DNA from: Liolophura sinensis
Lineage: Eukaryota > Mollusca > Polyplacophora > Chitonida > Chitonidae
Direction: 5' to 3'
Length of the DNA: 64,000 nt
Assembly: GCF_032854445.1 (NCBI RefSeq)
Contig: NC_088303.1
Span: forward strand, 30,981,265-31,045,264
The position numbers and the translations under genes are program-made. Every line of letters begins with the position of its first letter. The stretch's first letter is position 1. A model generated the notes under the pieces. That model did not search any database. It was not told where the DNA came from and saw only the letters and a program-made list of their open reading frames with translations. Positions 38,101 through 50,100 of this stretch are shown one piece after another.

Positions 38101-41100
38101 TGCTATTCAGTTCGTTGATAAGCGGGGTAGAATTTTTTAAAAATATTTTAGAACAATTCTGGAATACTACTTTATTAATTAATTGAGCTTTAGTGGCTGA
38201 GTTTATGTTTACTTTAACGTTATGCGTGTTTAACATAATAATCACTGAAGTACAACAAAATATCACATGCTCGTGGGTTTCCACTTGGGCTCTGTCCGGT
38301 TTCCTTTAACCAAAATGCTTTCCGCTGTGGTATAAGTGAATTATTCTTGAGTTTGGCGTAAAACACAAATCACTTCAAACAAATAAATCCAAAAAGAAAA
38401 GGTCAGTTCAAAATAACTATAAAGACACAAGTATATTAAAGGGTTTTATGGGTTTTAGCTTTCTTTTGATCATTCTTGAAGTTTATATGCAAATATAGGT
38501 TGTTTAAAAAAAACAGAAAGTACAGAAAAAATGTGGCAAACACCTGATGATGTTTGCATTCTCCTATTAGATATACATTTACCTTCTCCGTCGGACAGTC
38601 GGTCAGTTCTCCAGCCCTCATTATGAAGTTAATGTAGTCAATGATCTTGTTGTCATAAATCACGAGTCTGTTGTCCTGATTCCCCTGTAAAAACATAGTA
38701 CATAAGTGACATATACTGGCTGAAATTTGTAAACGTAATTATTGCCAACAGTGTTAGGCGTGACGCGACAATCATTCGAGTTGAAAATATGTATATATAC
38801 TTGGGGTTTTACGTCATGCTAACTATTTTTTGTTAAATGAGGACGAGTCATATAGGTGTGTGTACCATACTGTGTCTTCTTGTGACAGGGCGCCGGAATC
38901 CATGTTCTCAAAGTGCTGCCGCCACTGAAGTACGTGTATCATGTCAAAGACACCTGACATGACACCCCACTCTGATATTATACTGACACCAGGTCAACCA
39001 GTCATGATTCCTTGCTCTAGCCTTGCTCTTCAGCGCCAAGCAAGGCAACAACAAGTACATTTTTAAAGTCTTTCTTGTGACCCAACCCGGGTTTGATTCC
39101 AGGTCACCCGACTTCGAGGCGGACGCTCTTACCATTAAGCCACCGAAGAGGTCAACAAGTTTAATGGTTCAGTTATGGAAGACCATTTAAGTTCATAACT
39201 GTTACCGTTGTATGGTCGACAAGTACCACGCCATCTAAGACTAGTTAGGACATTCCCACTGTATTTAATTAAAAGAGACGTAAGACATGTTCCCGTTAAC
39301 ATTTTCTAGGCATTGGAAGCATTGAATAATTTTATCTTCAAAAGGTAAGAGTTATGAAGTGTTTAACAACAGGACACAAAACTCATTGCCATGATCAAAA
39401 TACTACGCTGTTAAACACATTTATCGTTTATCAAATGTACATGTGGACGTTGAAGTCAACAACTTACCGCCGTGAACTCGTTCATTGTCTCAAATAACTG
39501 TATGACAAGGTCGATTGAGCTCCCGTTAATGTTGGAATAAATCACATCCAAAAACCTGGTCACCTCACCAATGATGTTGAAGGATTTGATGTTGTCTGGT
39601 TGTTCACGAAGGTAATCCTGTGACATGGAGAAATACATATACTGAAATCTGGTTGTTCACGAAGGTAATCCTGTGACAAGGAGAAAGTGTATTGGTGAAT
39701 GCGTATCTGTATTTTGACTGGTATAACAATGGTGCAGGTCCAACACAAGTTGTAATAAATTGTCACATTTTTTTGCCAAACATGTAGGTACCAAGTTACC
39801 AATGTACGTGTTTTCCATTACTAGCAATACTGAAAAGCCTTTTTCAGGTTTACTATACTATTTAACCCAGTTAGAACGTCTTATATTTTCAGGCATGCTA
39901 TAATATTTCAAGTAACTTTATTATACGGAGGCTGTGACACTAACATAGAGATTATTACTATGTTTATTGTTTCACAGATGGGCGAATAGGAATTAAATAC
40001 TGGGACGTGAATGAATGTAGGTGTACACACTCGTGCAATCACTCTCAGAACCAATCCAATACAACCATCGGACTTATTAAATGGAATTCAATACTGAGAC
40101 GTACCTGAAGATTTTGGTTTTGACCATCGCACATGCGCGCCATCACTCTTAGAACCAACTCAATATAACCATCGTCCTTCGCTTCAGGTGCGCTTTGATG
40201 GCTTTCTGTCGGTTCCTCTTGCTGGATACCTTCCAGTTCCTAAGATAAACGTAAAATTCAAACAATAAATAAGGTGACCGAAAAACAGGTGACTTCTGTA
40301 CTCTTGTTGCATTTGATTTGATTTATTCCTGACATAGAATTCCCTAAAATAAATGAAAAAATCACAATTCTGGTGTTGTTCATGTTCGTAAATATATATG
40401 TATTTTGTCTTACTATGAGTGACGGATTGCATGTCTGCTATATACTATACTATAACGTCAAATTTACAATTTCGTTTACACATGTCGGCTTGATAAAAGA
40501 TGGGTCATTATACGTAAGTTTTCGAAAACCATTTCCAGTTGCTTACTTCTTCGGTCCAGCAATAAGTCTACCTTACCTTCTACTAAGTCCTGTGGTATTT
40601 TGTGTCATCATTTGCTCTACATTTACTTTCTACATAGTCCTGTGGTATTTTGTGTCATCATTTGCTCTACTTTTACCTTCTACTAAGTCCTGTGGTATTT
40701 TGTATCATCAGTTGCTCTACATTTACCTTCTGCTAAGTCCTGTGGTATTTTGTATCATCAGTTGTTCTACATTTACCTTCTACTAAGTCCTGTGGTATTT
40801 TGTGTCAGCAGTTGCTCTGTATTTACCTTCTGCTAAGTCCTGTGGTATTTTGTGTCAGCAATCGCTCCGTATTTACCTTCTACTAAGTCCTGTGGTATTT
40901 TGTGTCAGAAGTTGCTCTGTATTTAACTTCTACTAAGTCCTCTGGTATTTTGTGTCAGCAATTGCTCCGTATTTACCTTCTACTTAGTCCTGTGGTATTT
41001 TCTGTCAGAAGTTGCTCTGTATTTACCTTCTACTAAGTCCTGTGGTATTTTGTGTCAGCAGTGGTCTGTATTTACCTTCTGCTAAGTCCTGTGGTATTTT

Positions 41101-44100
41101 GTGTCAGCAGTTGCTCTGTATTTACCTTCTTCTCAGTCCTGTGGCATTTTGTGTCAGCAGTTGCTCTGTATATACCTTCTACATAGTCCTGTGGCATTTT
41201 GTGTCAGCAGTGGTCTGTATTTACCTTCTTCTCAGTCCTGTGGTATTTTGTGTCAGCAATTGCTCCGCATTTACTTTCTACATAGTCCTGTGGTATTTTG
41301 TGTCAGCAGTTGCTCTACATTTACCTTCTGCTAAGTCCTGTGGTATTTTGTGTCAGCAATTGCTCCGTATTTACCTTCTACTAAGTCCTGTGGTATTTTG
41401 TGTCAGCAGTTGCTCTGTATATACCTTCTTCTCCGTCCTGATCCCCAGAATACATGTTGTTTACAATTATTGTACTTTCCACACAAGGAATTTCATTTCT
41501 CCATACGCAAGAGTGGGTAGTTAATTTTAAATTTTATTGGTATCGTTCATATTAACGACAGTCATATTAATCAACATCAACATGTGGACATTTCTTGTCT
41601 AAAAATGATGAATTTCTACAAGAATGTACTGTTTTTCCTTAAGAATAGAAAATATATATTGAATAAACATTGATTTTTACACCATGTGATTGTCACATTG
41701 ACATCATATACATTTAGAACAAATGTAAATATATCCACATTAAATATGTCAAAAGCGGGATGTTCAGCCAGCACATAGATAGGCGTTCGAGCCGAAGTTG
41801 ACACCGAAGAAATTATTATTACAAGCAACTTAAGAAAGTAACATTAATCTGACCTAATATTAAGATAACAAATATATATGAATAGGCCTATTTCTAAACA
41901 AAACAATGAAGATTTCATTTCATACTGTCTACAGGGGAAAACACAAAACGAAAACTGAACTCTAAAATTGCCTGTTGGTTGTTGTTGTTTTTTTACGGAA
42001 ATAATATGAATAAAAATATGGGATGCCTGAGATGCGAGATTTTCTCCATTTATTATCTCGTTCAGAAAGAAAATATTTCGTGTACACTATCATCTATATT
42101 TAAGCACATGAATTTTAACGAGCTATTCCAACTAGTTTTTTGACACCAAAAGTGGTCCATATTACAATTCATATGACTACATGTACATTTTAAAAATATT
42201 TTAAGAAAATAATTGACGGCCATTCCAAGATTTTATGGAGTCTTTCCAATGAGATATGCTTATAAATTCTCTTTCTTTTAACAAACACGTTGGTTAATTC
42301 CAACAGCAGCAAAATAAACACATAAAATGAAGTTAATAAAAGTTTCTAACTGTAACAACTTCTCTCTGGCCGAATATGATTTCTGGAAAGGAACCTTGTT
42401 CCCAAGATCATCGACCATATTTTTGAAAACAGTATCTACGATAAAACCTTCGAAATCCGATGAATCATTCTTAATACAAATAAATAGGGCGAAAATTGTT
42501 CTATTTATTTATTTGATTGGAGCCTACGCCCTGGTCAAAAATATTTCCCTTCTATGACGGCTGCCAACATTATGGTGGAAGGAAACCGGGAAGAACCCGG
42601 GGAAAACCCACGACAATGTAAAAATATTTATGGTGATATACAAAATTTCAGTCAATGAAATGTCGATTGTACTGTTCCACAGAAGTTAATGACAACAATA
42701 CAAAAGCGTGCACACAAACCATGCCATCAAGACGACCAGACAACGAGTGACTGTAACAAGTGACAACAAACGGGGAAGCATTCCGGAATACCACATGAAA
42801 GGTCACAGGTCAAGGTCAAGAGGTCAAACTTCACAACCAATGGCACTTCACGTTGACTGACAATCACAAGGTCACTACAGACCTTCCAGAAACTCCAGGC
42901 CAGTTCACAGAATCAACCTAGCTAAAGATCGTAAAGAGTCTAAATGCTTGGTTCATAAGAAATCACAAGACCACCATTGTTGATTTGTTTTAACTCCTAC
43001 AAAATGTACAGACGTTATCTGGTCTCTTTTATGATACTGTTCCACCATTATCCGAGAAGAAAATCAAATAAACAGACAACTGTTGTGGATCTAAAACGAA
43101 AAAGAAACGTTGATCATGTCAACGATTCCCTTGCACATGTTGTTTTCGATTTGATTACCAATATTTCTATTTTCAATTTTTTTGAAAAGTATCTTTAATT
43201 CAACATTAATACCGGGGTTATCGGGGAAGCAATTAGGTGTATATTACCACCACAGCCATTCAATAAATTTGGTGACAGCAACTATTTCAAAAAATGGTTT
43301 ATATCATAATGTTGTTTAGCTTAATTTTTCGATAATGTAACATTATTAAGTCTTGATTTATGTCTAAAATTAATATTTACACAACTCCTAAAAATATAGC
43401 TTTTTACCGTTGTGTCCTGTAGATTTTAATTTATTTCTCAAAGCAAGAATACACGACAGCCTGATTGTTTCCAGTGAAAAACAGGCGTATTTGGAGAAGC
43501 GCTTCAAGATTGACCAATGAAATAGCCTGAGTTTCTGAGAAGGTCGGAAGGGGAGCAGTCACACAGATGCCTGACAACCTCAACCGTTACCATTTCGAGA
43601 TCGGTATCCGGGTGCTGAATAAGGGCATCTCCCTCGCCCATGATGGAGTTTGTAAATTTCACCTCTTTCTTCGGAGAGCCTTTGTTGCACTTCATTTCGT
43701 TCATGCCATTTTGTTTTAGAAGATCTCCGTTTTTCTGTTTGTCTTTCAGTGCCTTCTTCTTGCCGTCTTCAGTTTTCTTCTGTTTTTTCTTCACGGTGTT
43801 CTTGGTCTGACCCATTCGTTTGCGATTCTTCAAAAATCAATGTGAAGTGTGACACATATACACTGTGCTGTGACACACACAGCCGAGGACAATAGTGACA
43901 CTTACTTACTATATGAGTACTTTTAGCAGTACAAATATAGCTACATGCATATATATGACAAGTATAATGACTGCATATGAATGTGACATATATCAGAGAT
44001 GTTGACTCAACTCCAAATGTGTCCACGTATGCAAAGTTCCTTCCAAAGTTTTCTGGCGTCCAGAAGTGAGATACCGAACTGTGGAAAGAAGTTCGCCTAT

Positions 44101-47100
44101 GGCAGGTGGAGATTACTATTCTATTATTACTACTACTACAGTATGATGTGAACCGTTGTGATCTAATAAGGTGTGCTGGCATTTAATTACAGCTGGCGTT
44201 TCTTCAGTCCAGTGCTTTAATTTATCCTTTCTTTAAAATGTTATTCTGTGCTTGAAGAAAGTTCCGTCAACTTTCGAATGACCTGAGCTTTCCAGAAACT
44301 CCGTTCTGTTCGATATTCTGAGTATACTACACGTGGTCTAGTGACAATACCCGAGCAGTGTATAACGTGATAAGCTATCTAATCCGCTGCCCTGATGCTC
44401 GGAATAAAATTTCAATACGGTGTAATCATCTTAACTTCATCGCTGAAATGCACGACGTTAAAGCTCAATCACTCACTCACTCACTCATCGCTGAAACCAC
44501 AATCATCCACAACGCTGACAGATTCTCTTACCGTCACTGCCCATCCGCTTAGTCTCTGCTGTCTCATCACATCCTCATACGCTTGGATTTGCTACAACGA
44601 AAATTTCATATTTACCATTTCAGAATTTATATTACAACAAACTGACGACAAAGAAGTGTGAATTTTAAATACAATATTTTCAACAATTAACTGCTTGTGG
44701 AAAGGATTAGATGCATGAGCTTATTTACGGTAAAATGACGTTATCTACACACATACTGTCGAGTCTTCACTGCTGTCATAACTCACAGCACTTATTTGAA
44801 AGCAAACTTTCTACGACAAGGCTACAACCACATATACAGATATCTCTTTTAGGGGAACTTCATCCCGAAAATTACACTGGGCATTGTATCAAGTTGGGAA
44901 ATATTTCCAGAGTTTCTGGATTTTTAACCAAGAAGACAGGATGACGTGGTTTCGAAACGCACTTGTAATGCAAAGGACACGTCAGCTCTTTATGTTAGTA
45001 CAACAATAGCGCCAGAGTACCAAACTAAATATGTGACTCATATAACCCATTATATGTTTAATACGACTAAATATGTGATACATGTCTAAAGAGAAAAGAT
45101 TTAAAAGTTGAAACAACGACTGTACCCGCAGAGCCACTCTACTGATGGCAATGGAACCGGTGTCTCCTTTATCGAATGACCCGTGGGCATCCTTCATCCT
45201 GGCCTGTTGTTGAGCCAAAAGGGAACGCCTGTGGCCAAACAAAAGCACTGAGCTCATGTTCGTGGTTATCACTAATTTCATTTACTACTGCTGGACCAAG
45301 AGATAACGTTTGTGGCAAGATAAAATGTTCACGATTATCATTCATTTCATTAATTACAGTTGAGCCAAGAAGGAGCGTCTGTGGCAAAACAAAAATATTG
45401 GTCTCATGTTCACGATTATAATTCATTTCATTAATTACGGCTAATCCAAGAGGCAACGCCTGTGGCAAGACGAAACCACTGGGCTCATGTTCACGATTAT
45501 CATTCATTTTATTAGCAACTGCTCGGCCGAAAATGGACGCCCGTAACAGGACTAAAATGACAAAAAAACATAGCAATGAATATCATTCGTATCATTATTT
45601 GCAAGGGCCTCATTCAAGATGATAACTGTCAAACCAATTACACTTTGACCAAATTTAAAACATTGTAACAGAAACAAAAAGCAAGTAACTGAGATACACC
45701 AAGATGTTATCGGTTTTCAGCATAAATCTATTATACATTTTTGTCAAAGGTTGACAATTACGTATAAATTCCCAATCGATTTAACCTTCGTAACTTCACA
45801 TTTTGTCGTGTTGCTATGGTAAATATATAGAATACAGAAGACAAGTGGAGACATTACTTTTCTTTAATGGAATTTGTTGACATTTGCATACGGTCTCTGA
45901 CCGCCATGAAGAACACCTCCTCTCTTGTTGATAAGAAATAATCCAACATGGATTGCTGAAAAAGAACAATAGCTGATTGTATTAACCAGTAAATATAAGT
46001 TGTCACTCATTTTAAGTTTTACACCTTGTCTGAAAGCCACAAAGCTGCTCTTAAATCGCTCATAAATTTGCATAAAATTATGAATTTTTAATAACTGTAC
46101 AACAATGATGTTACCGCTAGCAGTATGCCAGAATTAAATACATAAATACATTTCTTCTTGATATGGCTTTCAAACATCAATTCAGTACTATCACGACGGA
46201 TTCCTTTCGTTCGACCATTTTAAAGCACCTAAACTTGAAGTACAATGCTCATATCCCTCTTGTCTATTTAATTATCTACAGCTAAATTCATTGCCTTGGC
46301 CACACTGTTTTAATATTCTTGGTATGCGCATTATTGTAGTGAAAAATCGGACGGCTAACAAAACAGTTTAGACTTTCGTGTATTTTTAATGTTGTTAACA
46401 CCACACTCAAGAATGCTTTACTTATAAGATTCATTTTAATATTGTGACACCCGTGACCAAGTAAGGCTAGGGCTGAACTTGGAAGCAAAGAAAAATTACC
46501 TGAACAACTTTGTTGGCGTTGAAAAGCATGATGCATATGGCTCCCAGGACCTCCCTGACCATGTCGTCACACCTGGAGGACAGGTGGGGTAACGAGTTAC
46601 GTAACACGCCTTTACCGTTAAAGAAATCCTGCATGCTGGTAATCACTTTGAGTTGCCTGTAAATTGGAGCAAAGGAAACATAAAATCAAATATCTCACAT
46701 GCTGCAAGGGATGGATCCCGCACAACTGATGTCCTACCACCCGTTCTATTGATAACGAGAAGCAATTGTGATGTCATGACATCACAGAAAGACTGAATAT
46801 TTTTTATCAATGTGTAGGACATCCGGAGGACTTATTTACAGCAATACTGCTTATAATTGGTCAATTGCGTGTTCTTGATTGACAGTTCGCAAATGTCTAT
46901 TGCGATAAATAGTCTTTCTTTAGTCATATTTGAACTAACAGGAATAAATCTACAACTTGATGAGGATGCGAATGCTACAATTCGGGTCACTAATTGTTAA
47001 ATTTCCAGGTGCAACACACATTTTAGATCATAATTATGGGTTTATGGTTTACTGAGTTTATACTAGGGTTACAAGACAGTTCAGCAATTCCGTGACATGG

Positions 47101-50100
47101 GATATTCCTAGTGTTTGTAAATCATGTTAAATTCCCTGGAAACTACACTTAAAATATAGGCACAAAGGGACGTCACTCTAAACCGCGGTCACTCTAAACC
47201 ACAAAGCCATTTCTGACGTCTGTCAGAATTTGAAATAAACTTTTATAAAATATTTGCGAGTCCTAAAATTGATCAAGTCATGAGTACGATCTTAAGACTT
47301 CTGTATCAAATTTTCAACTTCCAGTACTAAAACGTCTCTATCTTGACAAGGCTTTATGTTTCGACTTAAGTTAGGTATGGCTTTGGGGAACTGGCCCCTG
47401 AGCATTAATTCGATGACAGAATACATTGCTTCTCTTGGACTTACTTTTTGATCTTTGACTCGCTTGTCCTGGTTTCCCAGTCTTCCGGTAGTTTCCTCTC
47501 CTCGTTGTGGATCAATGCCCTTAACAGCTGCAGGCACTTCACATTAAGGTCGTAGAATTCCTGCTTCTTGGACTCAGGAACCCGTGTAGTTTTGTGGGCA
47601 ATACTGACAGAGAGGAGGGCAAATTAAAACGAGTTTTCCTTTCATTTGTATTTATTCACCATTTTGCAATGCGGGCGATTTTTATTTAGCACATTTAACA
47701 TTTAATACAATTATTCCACAATGCATCGCATTACAATACGTTGTATAATAAAATAAACTGGCTGCAATACAATCCAAAAGGGCTTGTTTATCCCAACAAA
47801 AATGAGAACAAATTCACCCACAACAATATATACATAGGTTATATAAATGTATAATATTACAATATGATTTGTGGGTACAATGTTTATAAAAAGGTGAACA
47901 TAACCATGCACTGTCTCCACATTTAACAAATAAAATATTAACAGCTTTATAAAAAGGGATGCAACTTAAACTCAGCATGAAAGATATCATGTTAATCGAG
48001 ACTTAAATGAACATTTCGACTGAATCTGTTTTCGTTCGATTGGTAAAATAATTCCACGGTCCTGTTAATTTTGGAGACATTATGACAGGTTTGAGAATGT
48101 ACAATGGTGAAAACAAATTATCTCTCTCACTCTCGTCGGATACATGTGGACTCTTACACGATGTTAAGATAAGAAGTGAACGCATCTTGTCATGTCAATA
48201 AAATGTCCTACCAATGCAACGTATTTCTGAATTCCTAATCTGAATACGGCCGTGGTATTGAACAGGAAACACGCTGACAGAAAAAAATGGTATGCATTCA
48301 AATGCCAAAAATGCAATTAAATGCACATGATAAATGTCGTCGTCTCTCCGGCCGTACGTGAGAAGGTCTGGCAGCAACCTGCGGATGGTCGTGGGTTTCC
48401 CCAGGGCTCAGCCCGGTTTCCAACCACCATAATGCTGGCCGCCGTCGTATAAGTGAAATATTCTTGAGTACGGCGTAAAACACCAATCAAATAAATAAAC
48501 AATCAAATAAATAAATGTCGTCGTAAAGTGTCGAAAGAAGGCAGTATCCCATTTTGCTTAAATTTGCTACATGGGTAAACAAAACGAATAGTATGGCATG
48601 AAATTTATCACTATGGAAACCGAGTACTTACGCCAGCTGCTCTATGAGTTTTGCTGCCAGTTCAAATCGCTTTGGGGCTTTCTTCTCGCTGTAGTTGATA
48701 AAACAACGCACGTGACTTTGGAACTCCTCACCCAGAGGTAACTCTTCGTCACCTCCGATCGTCGTGTACTCTGGTTACACACAACACAGACAGTTACCGA
48801 TGGTCGTGAATTCTGTTATACACAGCATCTATTACATATCAGTATATCAACTTAATTCAGTAATGAAGATAATTGAAAATGTTTGTATATAAAACACTGT
48901 CAGGGGAAATTGGGTTGGGGCAAAGAAATCAACCACAGAGTTTAAAAATTTAATTCTATGACACAAAATCTAAAATCGTAGGACACCCTAACACGTGAGT
49001 TGTTAGGCCAGGAAAAAAGGTTTAATCTTGCTATTGTTTTCTTGTATACTCTTACTGAAGACTAAACTCAATCTCTGTGTTGTATGAAAAACAAATCGCT
49101 AAAGTTGGTTTTAAAGGTTGGTCAGCCATGCTGGGATTTGTTTTGCCCTAACCGTCCTGGGATATTTGAATTCGCTGTAATGTCTTAGATCTCAACTATC
49201 AGACTTGTACACCTTACAAAAAACTGTTACACTGGCACAAAAAAAAATTCTGCAAGTCTCCCAAAAATCTTGCGACCTGTGGAGGAACATGTTTCTATTC
49301 TAAAAGAAACACAGAGTAATGATTTCCTATCCAAGTGATGTAGACAAACAGTTCGACAAACCTCTCTTAGATTTGATCTTGATTTGAGCTTGTACCGTGT
49401 TATGTCCGCCAAACACCAAGCTGCAGTTCTTGGCAAATATTCGGAATTTGTTGTTGAGTTCAATCTCTTCCGAGTAATACTCAATATTACCCTGAAATGA
49501 CAGGAAAGTCTAATAACAAAATCTGTGCGTCGAGATGGACGTTCGTAAACCAGCAGTCAACTAAAATGGTTGACTGGTCCTATGAAAAAAAATATTATTT
49601 ACAAGAAATGAATGACCAGAAATGCCCACATTTAAACAATTAAATGTTTAGTGTCATCTATATTGTGTATCCAATAGCACAACAGCTTGATCTCTTACGT
49701 CTCTTGATGTTTCTTACAAAGTATTTAAATTGTAATATGATAGCATTCCGTATGCTAGGACTAAAATTGGTATACGTAAGTATGTGCGTATGATCTCCAG
49801 GTGAAAATGAAATTTCATCGTAACCTTACCCTTCTGATGGCACTTGATGTGTCCTCCACTGTGATTCCTGAAGCAAATCTGTCTAATATATTCTCCAGAT
49901 TCTGGAAACAGAACACGTGGAAATAAGTCATATATTCACGCTTTAACCCCATAAAAATCACTTATCTTATCAGCACAAAACTGAAGTTATAAACTGGAAA
50001 TGTAACCTGGAACTCTATAAAATAGCTAAAATATGCAGCAGGTATACATGTTTCTTTTTAAGACAATTCTGGCCATGGAGAATCTGGCAGTGTTATTGGG

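Larger units (their letters stand above)
41438..43564 (-). other. Intron of the IP3R-like gene
   Basis: Separates the Lys-rich exon from the 13-nt microexon. Holds a SINE family 1 fragment (42499-42614) and the AGGTCA cluster; no additional exon was found. Confidence 0.6.

Noticed and set aside
40577-41437. CRISPR-like array
   Set aside because: Regular 50-bp spacing, but the whole unit is conserved rather than alternating repeats and unique spacers, and the genome is eukaryotic with an exon-derived unit.
40373-41524. Plus-strand frames of 77-170 codons with repeated LLSPVVFC and similar
   Set aside because: They are read-throughs of the 50-bp array on the non-coding strand; the repeat explains them completely.
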